The notes: generated from the letters alone by a model not told the origin. A stretch of 64,000 nt of DNA from Nocardia sp. NBC_01503 (GCF_036327755.1 NZ_CP109596.1:4836001-4900000); one strand, 5' to 3'. Shown: positions 24,610 through 33,620, numbered from the stretch's first letter. Translations and numbers: made by a program.

Positions 24610-25691
24610 CAGTACACGCCCTCGATGACGGAGTGGTCGGCGAAGGTCCGCACCGGGCCGACATCGGCGACCGCGCAGCCCAGTGCGCCGGGCAGCGGCT
24701 CGACCTTGGTGGCCATATCCCGCTCCAGATTGTTCGGTAGCAGTGCGTATTTCGTGAGGTGGTTCATGACGACCTGTCCGCGCGCACCGAAATCCACGTC
24801 CGCGCCGGTAGCCGGATCCACGACGCGGAAGGCGATATACGGGCTCGGAGTATCGAACACCGGTAGCCCGTCGGGGCGCTCCTGCGGGCGTTCCCGCGAC
24901 ATGCCCAGAATCGTGGTGCTGCCGTACAGGCCCTTGAGCGGAATGCCCGGAAAGACCTCGCGGCGGAAGATGTCTCGTGAATCGGCATCCATATGCGCAC
25001 CGCTCCAGCAGATGAACTTCACCTGTGCGCGCACCGCGTCGACCAGTTCGGCGCGCCGGGCCAGGCGTTCGAGCAGCGGGGGCGTGGTGATCAGAACGCC
25101 GACCGACTGCGTGGTCAAGATATCGGCGGCCTGATCGATCAGATGCTCGGCGTAGCGGTCCGCTTCCTCGGTGTCGCCGCGCGCGATCAGCTGTTTGATC
25201 CAGCGCGGGTCCAGGTCGACGGTGAACTTCACCCCGTGCTGCCGCCGCGCCCGCCGAGTGGCGAACTCGCCGAACATATGCGGTCCACTGGGCGCGATGG
25301 CGAGGGTGTTCAGCTCGCCGAGCTCGGCATAGTGGAATTCATCCCAGCCGAGCGCGAATTCCATCCAGCGTTCGAACATGACGAATCGTTTCGGGGTTCC
25401 GGTGGTGCCGCCGCTTTCGAATACTCCGGCGATTTCGCGGTCCGGGCCGGTGAGTCCCCGGGGGATCAGGTCATTGATCGGGATATCGCGAAACTCATCG
25501 ATCACATTGGGGAATCGGGTCAGATCCTCGAATGTGTGAATATCGGTGAGCGGGTTGAATTCCAGTGTTCGCGCGCGGCGCAACCAGTATGGACTGCCGG
25601 TCTCCGGACTGAAGTGCCACCGCATCAGCTCGCGCAGGTATTCGTCCGGATCGGTTGTGGCCGTGGAGATTTCGAGAATGGGTGAAGACAT
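24609..25691 (-). CDS. LuxE-like acyl-protein synthetase / phenylacetate-CoA-ligase-like adenylating enzyme
   Basis: The 360-residue enzyme has the adenylation P-loop SGGTTGTPKRFVMF and a later acidic motif region (GLYGSTTILGM) of the ANL superfamily, but the short length and the N-terminus (YLRELMRWHFSPETGSPYWLRRA) match LuxE-type acyl-protein synthetases, which activate a fatty acid and pass it to the reductase. ATG 25691 follows GGAGG. Together with the LuxC-like reductase it should turn an unidentified carboxylic acid into an aldehyde. A perfect palindromic operator lies about 145 bases upstream. Confidence 0.82.
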   Translation of the reverse strand: MSSPILEISTATTDPDEYLRELMRWHFSPETGSPYWLRRARTLEFNPLTDIHTFEDLTRFPNVIDEFRDIPINDLIPRGLTGPDREIAGVFESGGTTGTPKRFVMFERWMEFALGWDEFHYAELGELNTLAIAPSGPHMFGEFATRRARRQHGVKFTVDLDPRWIKQLIARGDTEEADRYAEHLIDQAADILTTQSVGVLITTPPLLERLARRAELVDAVRAQVKFICWSGAHMDADSRDIFRREVFPGIPLKGLYGSTTILGMSRERPQERPDGLPVFDTPSPYIAFRVVDPATGADVDFGARGQVVMNHLTKYALLPNNLERDMATKVEPLPGALGCAVADVGPVRTFADHSVIEGVY

Positions 25692-25834
25692 GTGTCCTCC
25701 AGCTGCGTGTACGACACCCATATGGTCGCGTGTGCGCGGTCGGGCATATGGGCGGTGGCACGAAGCCGATCGAGCGATAGGAAACCGGGCGCCGCGCGGT
25801 ATTTCGGAGCACCGGTTTGATAGAGATACAGGAG

Positions 25835-25853
25835 ACGTTACTTTTGGTAACGT
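25835..25853. promoter_or_regulatory. palindromic operator upstream of the lux-type operon
   Basis: ACGTTAC (25835-25841) and GTAACGT (25847-25853) are perfect 7-base arms around TTTTG. The form is typical of TetR-type operators. It lies between the SURF1 stop and the LuxE-like start, both on the minus strand, so it most likely controls the LuxE-LuxC pair. Confidence 0.6.
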
Positions 25854-25901
25854 AATTGATTGTCCGAAATGGTCACGCCGAGTTCATATTTCACGCCTGG
25901 A

Positions 25902-26810
25902 TTACCGGCGCGTACCGCCGTAGCGATCCGCCAGACGGGCCTCGTTCGTCGGCGGCACGGGCGCGGCCGGTGCCGAGTCGGCCGCCTCCGCCTCATTCGT
26001 GCCGGCGGATTTACTCGACTCGGTCGGTGCGACAGTCGATTCCGCGCGTTCGCGGCGGCGGGCGCGGATCTCGGCGTAGACGAAATAGCCCAGACCCAGG
26101 GGTGCCATGACACCGAAGGCCAGCCACTGCAGGCCGTAGGACAGGTACGGACCCGCGTCCAGTTGGGGGAGGGCGACGGGGGTGAAGGCGCCGGGCTGGT
26201 TCTCGTCGAGTTGGAGGTAGCCACCGCGATCATTGGTGGGGATGGGGGTCAGGGGCAGCTGCAGGACTGCCGAATCCTGTTGGGTGTCAATGGAATAGAC
26301 CTGACGGTAGCCGTCCTCCGTCATGGGCGGTTTGGTGTCGACCACGCCTTCGGAGGCTCGGACCCGGGCCTCGAGATGCTGTTTGCCCGACGGCGGGTTG
26401 GGGACCACGGGTGGGCGGGAGCCGTTGACGGCGGCGATCAGGCCGCGATCGACCAGGACCGCGCGGCCGTCATCGAGGGTGAAGGCGGTCAGTACCGAGA
26501 ACGCGGGATCCTGACCGAGATGACGCAGGCGCACCAGCACGGTCGAGTCGGGGACATACGTGCCGTCGGCGGTGACCCGCCGCCATTCGGTGTCCTTACC
26601 GGAGCCGCCGAACATGGTGCCCACATCGACCGGATCGGCATGCACCGAATCCGCGATGCGCTGATTGCGTTCGGAGGTGGAGGTGTTCTTGCCCAGCTGC
26701 CAGGGCGCGAGCACCGAGAAGCACAGGTAGGCGAAGCCCGCCACCACGACGGCGAGGATCACCCAACTCGGGCGCAGCAGAAAGGTGAGGCGACGGAACA
26801 GGGAACTCAT
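25902..26810 (-). CDS. SURF1 family protein
   Basis: SURF1 proteins help insert heme a into cytochrome c oxidase subunit I. The 302-residue product has an N-terminal membrane segment (WVILAVVVAGFAYLCFSVLAPWQLG), the periplasmic-side domain with WRRVTADGTYVPDSTVLVR and VLVDRGLIA, and a second membrane segment near 225-250 (YGLQWLAFGVMAPLGLGYFVYAEIR). The last 50 residues are an Ala/Glu/Pro-rich cytoplasmic tail ending in DRYGG. Its ATG overlaps the ptpA stop by ATGA. The ptpA-SURF1 coupling is, as I recall, the same as in M. tuberculosis (Rv2234-Rv2235). Confidence 0.93.
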   Translation of the reverse strand: MSSLFRRLTFLLRPSWVILAVVVAGFAYLCFSVLAPWQLGKNTSTSERNQRIADSVHADPVDVGTMFGGSGKDTEWRRVTADGTYVPDSTVLVRLRHLGQDPAFSVLTAFTLDDGRAVLVDRGLIAAVNGSRPPVVPNPPSGKQHLEARVRASEGVVDTKPPMTEDGYRQVYSIDTQQDSAVLQLPLTPIPTNDRGGYLQLDENQPGAFTPVALPQLDAGPYLSYGLQWLAFGVMAPLGLGYFVYAEIRARRRERAESTVAPTESSKSAGTNEAEAADSAPAAPVPPTNEARLADRYGGTRR

Positions 26811-27289
26811 GCGGGACCGCCTTCACCGAGCTGTTCGCGCACCCAGTCGAGCAGGCCGGGCGCGGCGGCCTCGATCTGCTCGCGCACGAGTGCGAAATCG
26901 GATTGGTCGCCGTAGTAGGGATCCGGCACATCCGAGCCATCGGCATTCGGGTCGAAGCTGCGCAGCAGGCGCCGCCGCTCGGACGGCACACCCAGCTGCG
27001 CGAGCGCTCGCTCATGCCCGGTATCGAGCGCGATCAGCAGATCCGCGTCCAGATGGTCGTCACCGATCACCGCCGCCCGATGCCCGATCGGATATCCGTG
27101 ACTCCGCAACTCGGCGGTCGTGCGCCGGTCGGCGTCGTCACCGACGTGCCAGCTTCCGGTCCCGGCGCTGCTCACCCGCACCCGATCGGCCAGACCGGCC
27201 CGTTCGAGATGCGCCGCGAACATCTTCTCGGCCATCGGCGACCGGCAGATATTGCCGGTGCAGATGAACGACACGTGCAGCTCACCCAT
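26807..27289 (-). CDS. ptpA: low-molecular-weight protein tyrosine phosphatase
   Basis: The 160-residue enzyme has the P-loop CTGNICRSP near the N-terminus with nucleophilic Cys, SSAGTGSWHVGDDAD, and the catalytic Asp loop DVPDPYYG. These are the hallmarks of LMW-PTPs such as M. tuberculosis PtpA, which is secreted and acts on host proteins. Here a secreted role is only an inference. It is upstream of and overlapping with the SURF1 gene. A PtkA-type kinase gene, which lies next to ptpA in M. tuberculosis, was not found beside it. Confidence 0.95.
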   Translation of the reverse strand: MGELHVSFICTGNICRSPMAEKMFAAHLERAGLADRVRVSSAGTGSWHVGDDADRRTTAELRSHGYPIGHRAAVIGDDHLDADLLIALDTGHERALAQLGVPSERRRLLRSFDPNADGSDVPDPYYGDQSDFALVREQIEAAAPGLLDWVREQLGEGGPA

Positions 27290-27372
27290 GATTGCCCAGG
27301 GTAATGGACGGCCGAGTGTGATCCGGCACCCCGGATAGCCCCTGACGTCCCGATCTTGTCCGCCAGCTCTCG

Positions 27373-28014
27373 CTAACGGGCGGCGGATCCGGTGCCCACC
27401 AGGAAGGGGATGCTCGCGGCGGTGTCCATCGGCCGATAGACCTCGGGAGTCCGGGTCGTCTCCTGGTCATTGTCCGCCGCGTACACATCGGGCATGGGAA
27501 TGCCCGCGGGCGCATAAGCCTGGAACCCGACGGACTTGGTGGTTTGGGTGGCCCGCCACAGGTGATCCTGGAACGCGATAACCCCTACCGTATCGGTATC
27601 TTTCGTCGCGGCCCGCTCACCCGCGACCACTTGGGCGACGCCGATCGTGCGGGGATTGTTCCGCTCCACCTCGGCCATGCTGGCCGCGCCGATGGAATGC
27701 ACGGAATTCATGCCGTACTTGCTTTTGAGAACCTCGGCTATCTCCGTTTGCGCGTACACCGGGATATCGCGATTTCCGAGCGTCGCGATCACCGTATCCG
27801 CGAGCTGTTCATTGATGGTCCCGGGGGTGAATGTGTCGCCCTCCCGGTGATATCCGAACGCGTACGCGATCAAGAGCGTGAAGTCCCCGGCGGGCTTGGT
27901 CGGAACGGGGGTGGCCCAGGGGGCCTGTATGCCCTGATCCGCGGCGGCCGTCGCAGGTAGGGCGGCCGCGCCCAGGATTCCCAGCGTCACTGCCATGGTG
28001 GTGAGTCCTCGCAT
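27373..28014 (-). CDS. secreted protein of unknown function
   Basis: The 213-residue product has a signal peptide (MAVTLGILGAAALPATAAA, cleavage before DQ). The mature part, with FTLLIAYAFGYHREGDTF, TINEQLADTVIATLGNRDIPVYAQTEIAEVL and a long C-terminal section, has no motif I recognise, although its alternating strands and helices look like a compact alpha/beta domain. ATG 28014 is preferred over 28068 because the extra 18 residues would overlap the cobC 5' end and precede the signal. It is divergent from cobC, 37 bases apart, so the two probably share a control region. Confidence 0.8.
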   Translation of the reverse strand: MRGLTTMAVTLGILGAAALPATAAADQGIQAPWATPVPTKPAGDFTLLIAYAFGYHREGDTFTPGTINEQLADTVIATLGNRDIPVYAQTEIAEVLKSKYGMNSVHSIGAASMAEVERNNPRTIGVAQVVAGERAATKDTDTVGVIAFQDHLWRATQTTKSVGFQAYAPAGIPMPDVYAADNDQETTRTPEVYRPMDTAASIPFLVGTGSAAR

Positions 28015-28051
28015 GCCGGACACCTTATCGGGGGCACGTAGGGTGTTCGCT

Positions 28052-29320
28052 GTGTCGAAGCGCACCACCTCGAACCCCGCTCCCGTAGTCGACAGTCCGG
28101 TCGACTACGCGAAGTTGCGGCACCACGGGGATGTGGAGACGCGGGCCGGGATGCTGGACTTCGCGGTGAATGTGCAGGGGAGCGGTCCGCCGGAATGGTT
28201 GCGCGAGCGGCTGGCCGGACGGTTGGCGGAGTTGGGGCGGTACCCGGACGCGGGGGAGGAGCGGGCCGTTCGTGAGGCGGTGGCCGCTCGGCATGGGCGG
28301 CGGGCCGAAGAGGTGCTGCTGTTGGCGGGAGCCGCGGAGGGGTTCGCGATGCTGCCGCGACTGGGGTCGACGCTCGCGGCGGTGATCCACCCGTCCTTCA
28401 CCGAACCGGAGCTGGCGCTGCGGGAAGCGGGGGTGCCGGTCGCGCGGGTCGTGCTCGACGCCCCATATACGCTGGAATCCGTTGTGGCGCAGGAGAATAT
28501 GCACCGCGCAGGCTCGACGGACGGTGCGGGTGAGCCGGGTGATGTGGCACCTGGGGATGGAGGACGTCCACCCCGCCCAGCCGTGGGTATGCGATGGAAG
28601 TCGCAGCGCCACAATAGCTCCGGAACACCCCCGGGTGCGGATGCGCTGAGTGCGGATGTGCGGGGCCCGGCGGCGAGCGATGGTGTGCCGGAGGCTGCGG
28701 ATCTGGTGGTGGTGGGGAATCCGACCAATCCGACCTCGGTATTGCATCCGGCGGAGAGCCTGCTCGCGCTGCGACGGCCCGGGCGGATTGTCGTGGTGGA
28801 TGAAGCGTTCGCCGACGCCGTGGTGGGGGAGACGGAATCGCTTGCGGCGGAGTCGTACCCGGATGTGCTGGTATTGCGGAGCCTCACCAAGACGTGGGCG
28901 CTGGCCGGGCTGCGGTGCGGATACTTTCTCGGGGCTCCGGAGTTGCTGGCGCGGTTGCACCACGGGCGGGCGCATTGGGCTTTGGGGACATTGCAATTGG
29001 AGGCCATCGCGGCGACCTGTTCGGCCGCGGCGGTCGCCGAATCGCAGCGAATGGCGGAAAGTATCGCCTCGCAGCGGGAGGCGATGATTCCGCGCTTGCG
29101 TGTGCTCGGGATCGATGTGCATGAGCCCGCTCATGGACCGTTCCTGCTTATTCGGGTGCCGGATGCGGAATTATTGCGGAAGAAACTCGCGGACAAGGGG
29201 ATCGCGGTGCGGCGGGGGGATACTTTCCCCGGGCTGGAGACCGGATTCCTGCGGTTGGCGGTGCGGCCCGCCGCGGCGGTGGATCAGCTGGTGGCCGCGA
29301 TAGCCGAGGTCGGGCTGTAA
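28052..29320 (+). CDS. cobC: cobalamin-associated PLP aminotransferase, CobC/HisC-like, with an internal insert
   Basis: The 422-residue protein is a fold-type I PLP enzyme of the Rv2231c/CobC (threonine-phosphate decarboxylase-like) group: MLDFAVNVQG near the N-terminus, LLLAGAAEGFAML, VVVGNPTNPTSVLHP, IVVVDEAFAD and the PLP Lys in RSLTKTWALAGLRCGY (about residue 280). It should supply aminopropanol phosphate for the cobD step. Residues about 150-212 (28497-28682) form a Gly/Pro/Arg-rich stretch with no counterpart in the fold. GTG 28052 is chosen for AGGG about 8 bases upstream; GTG 28043 is possible. Confidence 0.88.
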   Translation: MSKRTTSNPAPVVDSPVDYAKLRHHGDVETRAGMLDFAVNVQGSGPPEWLRERLAGRLAELGRYPDAGEERAVREAVAARHGRRAEEVLLLAGAAEGFAMLPRLGSTLAAVIHPSFTEPELALREAGVPVARVVLDAPYTLESVVAQENMHRAGSTDGAGEPGDVAPGDGGRPPRPAVGMRWKSQRHNSSGTPPGADALSADVRGPAASDGVPEAADLVVVGNPTNPTSVLHPAESLLALRRPGRIVVVDEAFADAVVGETESLAAESYPDVLVLRSLTKTWALAGLRCGYFLGAPELLARLHHGRAHWALGTLQLEAIAATCSAAAVAESQRMAESIASQREAMIPRLRVLGIDVHEPAHGPFLLIRVPDAELLRKKLADKGIAVRRGDTFPGLETGFLRLAVRPAAAVDQLVAAIAEVGL

Positions 29321-29351
29321 TGAAAGTGACTGTGGCGGAGGAGGTTCGGTG

Positions 29352-30476
29352 ATGGTTCGACTTGCCGAGGTGATCGCGGCGCTCGATGCGGCATATCCGC
29401 CCAGACTGGCCGAGTCGTGGGATTCGGTCGGATTGGTCGCCGGAGATCCGGCCGAAGAGGTCTCACGCGTGCTGTTCGCGGTGGATGCCACCGCGGCCGT
29501 GGTCGACGAGGCGATCGACTGGCGCGCACAGGCTTTGGTGGTGCACCATCCGCTGCTGTTGCGCGGGGTCGACACGGTGGCGGCCGATACGCCGAAAGGC
29601 GCTCTGCTGCACCGGCTCATTCGCTCCGGGTGCGCGTTGTTCAGCGCGCACACCAATGCCGATTCCGCCGACCCGGGCGTCTCGGACGCGCTCGCGCACG
29701 CCATCGGATTGACGGTCCTCGGTCCGATCGATCCGAAACCCATCGCCGCGCAGGATGAATGGGAGATTCTCGTCCCACGCACTCATGTCGAGCAGATGAT
29801 GACGGCGTTGTTCGTAGCGGGGGCGGGCGCGGTCGGAAACTATCGTGACAGTGCCTGGCGGTCGTCGGGGATCGGACAGTTCCGGCCCGTCGAAGGCGCG
29901 AAACCCGCAGTCGGCACGGTCGGCGAGCTGCACCGGGTCGACGAGGACCGCATCGAGGTCGTCGCGCCGCCGTCCCGCCGCGCGGAGATTCTCGAAGCCC
30001 TGCGCGCCGCCCACCCCTACGAGGAGCCCGCCTACCACGTCACCGAACGCGCCAAGCTCCCGTCATCGCTGGGCATCGGGCGCGTCGGGGAACTGGCGGT
30101 CCCGGAAACCCTGCGGGAGTTCACCGCTCGTGTCACCAAGGGCCTGCCCGCCACCACCTGGGGTGTGCGCGCCGCCGGTGACCCGGACCGCCTGATCCGC
30201 ACGGTCGCGGTCTGCGGTGGCGCGGGCGACTCCTACCTGAGCACCGTCGCCCGCCTCGGCGTGGACGCGTATGTCACCTCCGACCTGCGCCACCACCCCG
30301 CCGACGAACACCTGCGCGCGGGCGGCCCGGCCCTGGTCGACGCCGCCCACTGGGCCACCGAATTCCCTTGGTGCGCACAGGCGGAAGCGGTCGTCCGCGC
30401 CGCCCACCCCACCCTCGAGACCCGAGTCTCGACCATCCGCACCGACCCCTGGACGGTCGGCGCGGCCGATTGCTGA
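29352..30476 (+). CDS. NIF3/YqfO-like dinuclear metal-centre protein
   Basis: The 374-residue protein has the NIF3 metal motifs: VHHPLLLRG, FSAHTNADSA, an inserted PII-like domain with HPYEEPAYHV, then SDLRHHPADEH and DAAHWATE at the C-terminus. These coordinate two metals in a toroidal hexamer. The function is uncertain; some members are GTP-cyclohydrolase-I-type-2 like. ATG 29352 has GGAGGAGG about 7 bases before it, better than GTG 29349. It follows cobC by 31 bases, matching the M. tuberculosis order as I recall it (Rv2231c-Rv2230c), so it is probably co-transcribed. Confidence 0.93.
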   Translation: MVRLAEVIAALDAAYPPRLAESWDSVGLVAGDPAEEVSRVLFAVDATAAVVDEAIDWRAQALVVHHPLLLRGVDTVAADTPKGALLHRLIRSGCALFSAHTNADSADPGVSDALAHAIGLTVLGPIDPKPIAAQDEWEILVPRTHVEQMMTALFVAGAGAVGNYRDSAWRSSGIGQFRPVEGAKPAVGTVGELHRVDEDRIEVVAPPSRRAEILEALRAAHPYEEPAYHVTERAKLPSSLGIGRVGELAVPETLREFTARVTKGLPATTWGVRAAGDPDRLIRTVAVCGGAGDSYLSTVARLGVDAYVTSDLRHHPADEHLRAGGPALVDAAHWATEFPWCAQAEAVVRAAHPTLETRVSTIRTDPWTVGAADC

Positions 30477-30566
30477 CACCCGCGGTTCGCGGCCTCGCGA
30501 CCGGTCGCCGGGTCGGCCCAGCCCTATTGCCGATCGGCCCAGCCCGTGGTCGGGTCGGCCAGCTTC

Positions 30567-30653
30567 GTTATCCCGGCGCGTTTTTGGCCGGGATCCACGA
30601 AACTCGCTGGAACACAGGCGGTGTGGACCCCGGCCAAAAGCATGCCGGGATAG
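30567..30653. repeat. full copy (E) of repeat family 1
   Basis: Left arm 30567-30598 (GTTATCCCGGCGCG...GGGATCCAC) and right arm 30621-30653 (GTGTGGACCCCGG...CCGGGATAGC) flank 22 bases. Paired T-to-A and matching changes (GTTATCC/GGATAGC instead of GTCATCC/GGATGAC) keep the hairpin. It lies between the convergent NIF3 and OsmC genes. Confidence 0.88.
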
Positions 30654-30707
30654 CGGGGGATGACTGCGGTTGGTTGGTTTCGGGCAGTCGGTTCCCGGGC
30701 GGGGTGT

Positions 30708-31151
30708 TCAGTCAGCCGTGATGACCGTTGGCTCATGTGCCACAGGGAAATTCACCGAATTGGCGATGAAGCATCGCTTATGAGCTTCGGCGTGCAGGGC
30801 CGCCGCCTGCTCGGCCTGCTCCGCGTCGCGGATGGTGACCTGGGGGCGCAGCGTGACCTGCTGGAATCGCACATTGTCCATGACCCCCTCGGCGGTGTCG
30901 TGGTAGTTCGTGACCACGATGCCCGCCTCGGCGCACAGGTGCAGATACCAGAGCATGTGGCAGTCCGACAGTGACGCGACCAGCAGTTGCTCCGGATTCC
31001 ACCGGGTCTTGTCGCCGCGGAATTTGGGGTCGGCGGTGGCGGGGATATTCGGCCGCCCCGCCGCGAGTAGTTCGTGATTGCGGGTGTAATCGCGGTACCC
31101 GGTGGTCGCGCCCGACCACGTGACCTCGACCTCATAGCGGTGTTCGCCCAT
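30708..31151 (-). CDS. OsmC-family peroxidase-like protein
   Basis: The 147-residue protein matches the OsmC/Ohr fold: N-terminal strands with an Asn-His-rich stretch, the first peroxidatic region ASLSDCHMLWYLHLC (Cys about 64), VTIRD...AEAHKRCFIANSV with the second Cys, and a C-terminal strand. It probably reduces organic or lipid hydroperoxides. It is divergent from the zinc-ribbon gene. It is not, to my recollection, present at this position in M. tuberculosis, so it is a local insertion into the conserved block. Confidence 0.9.
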   Translation of the reverse strand: MGEHRYEVEVTWSGATTGYRDYTRNHELLAAGRPNIPATADPKFRGDKTRWNPEQLLVASLSDCHMLWYLHLCAEAGIVVTNYHDTAEGVMDNVRFQQVTLRPQVTIRDAEQAEQAAALHAEAHKRCFIANSVNFPVAHEPTVITAD

Positions 31152-31316
31152 TCCCCGAGCCTGACATATCGCCCGGTCGCGCGTCCGGCTATTTTCCGGC
31201 GAGAGCGGCTGGCGCGATCAAATGTCCAGGTTGCGGTGGGGTTGGGCAATCGGGGTGCGCCGGACGGGTACGGTGGGAGTCTTGATCCGTCCATAGCGTC
31301 CAGGAGACCTTCCGCG

Positions 31317-32054
31317 TTGAATGCCGAACCTTCGATCCAGTCCAAGCTGCTCGACCTTGCCGCCGTCGACGCCGAACTGACCCGGATCGAGCATCGCCGC
31401 AAGGTGTTGCCCGAGGAGCAGGAGGTGCAGCGGCTGGAGGCCGAGCGGACGGCGCGCAAGGACGCGGCGGTGAAGGTCGAGATCCTCATCGACGACCTGG
31501 ACCGCGATATCCGCAAGCTGGAGGGCGAGATCGACGCCGTCCGCAAGCGTGAGGACCGCGACCGCGGCATGCTGACCTCCGGTTCGGTCGGCGCCAAGCA
31601 GCTCTCCGAACTCCAGCACGAGCTCACCAGCCTGGAGCGCCGCCGCAAGGTCCTCGAGGACGACGAGATCGATGTGCTGGAGCGCCGCGAGGCCGCCGCC
31701 GCCGATCACGCGCACGCCGGCGCCAATCTGGACCAGGCCGAACAGGACCTCGTCGACGCCGAACGCCGCCGCGACGATGCCGTCGCCGACCTGAATGTCG
31801 CCCAGCAGCGCTGCGAATCCGACCGTTCGGCACTGGCCGGCGGCTTCCCCGCCGACCTGCTCGCCGCCTACGACAAGCAACGCGCCTCCTACGGTGTCGG
31901 CGCGGCCCTGCTGCAGGCCCGCCGCTGCGGCGCCTGCCGCATCGAACTCGACCGCGGCGAGATCGCCCGCATCGCCAAGACCGCCCCCGACGTGGTCCTG
32001 CGCTGCCCCGAATGCAACTCGATCATGGTGCGCACCAAGCACTCCGGGCTGTAA
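31317..32054 (+). CDS. C4-type zinc-ribbon coiled-coil protein
   Basis: The 245-residue protein is mostly coiled coil (about residues 10-180: QRLEAERTARKDAAVKVEILIDDLDRDIRKLEGEID ...), ending in a zinc ribbon with CGAC...CPEC about 25 residues apart (C-x2-C pairs), KHSGL at the end. It is of the Rv2229c type, thought to bind nucleic acid or act as a chaperone-like factor; the role is unknown. The start is TTG 31317, supported by CAGGAG at 31301-31306 and by the protein beginning right at the conserved N-terminus. It precedes the RNase H fusion gene, with a 330-base gap that may hold a promoter. Confidence 0.87.
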   Translation: MNAEPSIQSKLLDLAAVDAELTRIEHRRKVLPEEQEVQRLEAERTARKDAAVKVEILIDDLDRDIRKLEGEIDAVRKREDRDRGMLTSGSVGAKQLSELQHELTSLERRRKVLEDDEIDVLERREAAAADHAHAGANLDQAEQDLVDAERRRDDAVADLNVAQQRCESDRSALAGGFPADLLAAYDKQRASYGVGAALLQARRCGACRIELDRGEIARIAKTAPDVVLRCPECNSIMVRTKHSGL

Positions 32055-32384
32055 GAATTCCTCGCCGCCCCAACCTGGCGGCGTAACGCACACCGACGGG
32101 TAGGCCGCCGGTCATTCACCGGCACACCGCCCCCGATCGAGCGCCCCTGACACCGGGGCGTTCAGGCGCAAGCGGTTCACCACGAGCGGAGGGTGTTGGT
32201 CCCGCCCGCCGCTCGTTGTCGTCCGGGTGGCGTCGCCGAGTGCGAGCGGTCGGCTGGCAGGATGTGGCGCAGTCGCTGTCGAGAGCGGGTGGCGGACGCG
32301 CCGGCGGCCGATCGAGCGGCGTAAGGCGGTGGCACCTGGCTTCCCGGGCTGCCACCAGGCACCTACGGAAGGTGAGTTGCGGTG
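32055..32384. other. intergenic gap, nothing convincing
   Basis: This 330-base gap between the zinc-ribbon and RNase H fusion genes shows no gene with codon bias, no RNA family I recognise and no repeat copy. A GGTGAG ribosome site at 32371-32376 belongs to the next gene. Confidence 0.5.
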
Positions 32385-33620
32385 ATGGACAAGGTTGTTG
32401 TCGAGGCCGATGGCGGGTCGCGGGGGAATCCGGGGCCTGCCGGGTACGGCGCGGTGGTGTGGGATGCGGGGCGTGAGCATGTGCTCGCCGAGCGGAAAGA
32501 GTTCCTCGGGGTGGCCACCAACAATGTGGCCGAGTACCGGGGGCTGATCGCGGGGCTGGAGGCCGCCGCCGAGCTCGGGGCGCGTGAGGTCTCGGTGCGG
32601 ATGGACTCCAAGCTCGTGGTCGAGCAGATGTCCGGGCGGTGGAAGGTCAAGCACGAGGCCATGATTCCGCTGGCGGATCGGGCTCGACGGCTCGTCGCCG
32701 GATTCGATCGGGTGAGTTTCAGGTGGATTCCGCGCAAGGAGAATTCGCACGCGGATCAGCTGGCCAATGAGGCCATGGATGATGCGGCCATCGTCGGTGA
32801 AGTGCGCAACGCGCTGAACCAGCCGGTGTCGGCTGTGGCGGAATCTGCTCCGGCCCAGGCGGACTCGGCGACCTCATTCGTGTCGGCACAGACCTCGACG
32901 GCGGACTCGGCTACCTTGGCGCGACTCGGGTCGGCGACCCCCGCCGCACCCTCGCAGGCGGATTCGCCCGCGATCGCGACCCCCGCGCCCGGCTGGACCG
33001 GGGCGGTGGGGCGGCCTACCCGGCTGCTCCTGCTGCGGCACGGCCAAACGGAATTGTCGGTGGAGCGCAGGTATTCGGGGCGGGGGAATCCGCCGCTGAC
33101 CGAACTGGGGCGCAATCAGGCCGCCAATGCGGCGAAAATGCTTGCGGGCAAAGGGAATATCGCCGCTATCGTCTGCTCGCCGCTCGGGCGGGCGCGGGAG
33201 ACGGCCGAGGCCGCCGGTCAGGCGCTCGGGCTGCCGGTGCGCGTGCTCGACGGGTTGATCGAGACGGATTTCGGTGCGTGGGAAGGGCTTACCTTCACCG
33301 AGGCGGCCGAACACGATCCGGAGCTGCATGCCCGCTGGCTGGGCGACCCGTCCATCGCGCCGCCGAACGGTGAGAGCTTCGATCAGGTGCGCGAGCGTAT
33401 CGAGGGCGTCCGCCGCGACCTGGTCGCCCTGCACCCCGGCGCGAATGTGCTTGTGGTGAGCCATGTCACGCCGATAAAGATGCTGCTCCAACTGGCACTC
33501 GGCGTGGGCCCCTCGCTGCTGTACCGCCTGCACCTGGATCTGGCATCGCTGTCCATCGCCGAGTTCTACCCCGACGGCGGCTCATCGGTCCGCCTGGCCA
33601 ACGACACCTCATACCTGTGA
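32385..33620 (+). CDS. bifunctional RNase H / histidine-phosphatase (Rv2228c-like)
   Basis: The 411-residue fusion has an N-terminal type I RNase H (residues 1-140: EADGGSRGNPGPAGYG, NNVAEYRGLIAGLEAA, DSKLVVEQM, ENSHADQLANEA with the four acidic catalytic residues), an Ala/Ser/Thr-rich linker (about 145-210), and a C-terminal histidine-phosphatase domain (RHGQTELS near residue 217, SPLGRARETA, VSHVTPIKM). It degrades RNA in RNA:DNA hybrids and may dephosphorylate an alpha-ribazole-type metabolite, which would link to cobalamin genes nearby. ATG 32385 is used; GTG 32382 is one codon earlier. Confidence 0.93.
   Translation: MDKVVVEADGGSRGNPGPAGYGAVVWDAGREHVLAERKEFLGVATNNVAEYRGLIAGLEAAAELGAREVSVRMDSKLVVEQMSGRWKVKHEAMIPLADRARRLVAGFDRVSFRWIPRKENSHADQLANEAMDDAAIVGEVRNALNQPVSAVAESAPAQADSATSFVSAQTSTADSATLARLGSATPAAPSQADSPAIATPAPGWTGAVGRPTRLLLLRHGQTELSVERRYSGRGNPPLTELGRNQAANAAKMLAGKGNIAAIVCSPLGRARETAEAAGQALGLPVRVLDGLIETDFGAWEGLTFTEAAEHDPELHARWLGDPSIAPPNGESFDQVRERIEGVRRDLVALHPGANVLVVSHVTPIKMLLQLALGVGPSLLYRLHLDLASLSIAEFYPDGGSSVRLANDTSYL

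Noticed and set aside
23461..25691. A luminescence (lux) operon
   Set aside because: No luciferase (luxAB) or luxD gene is present; only the reductase-type pair is seen.
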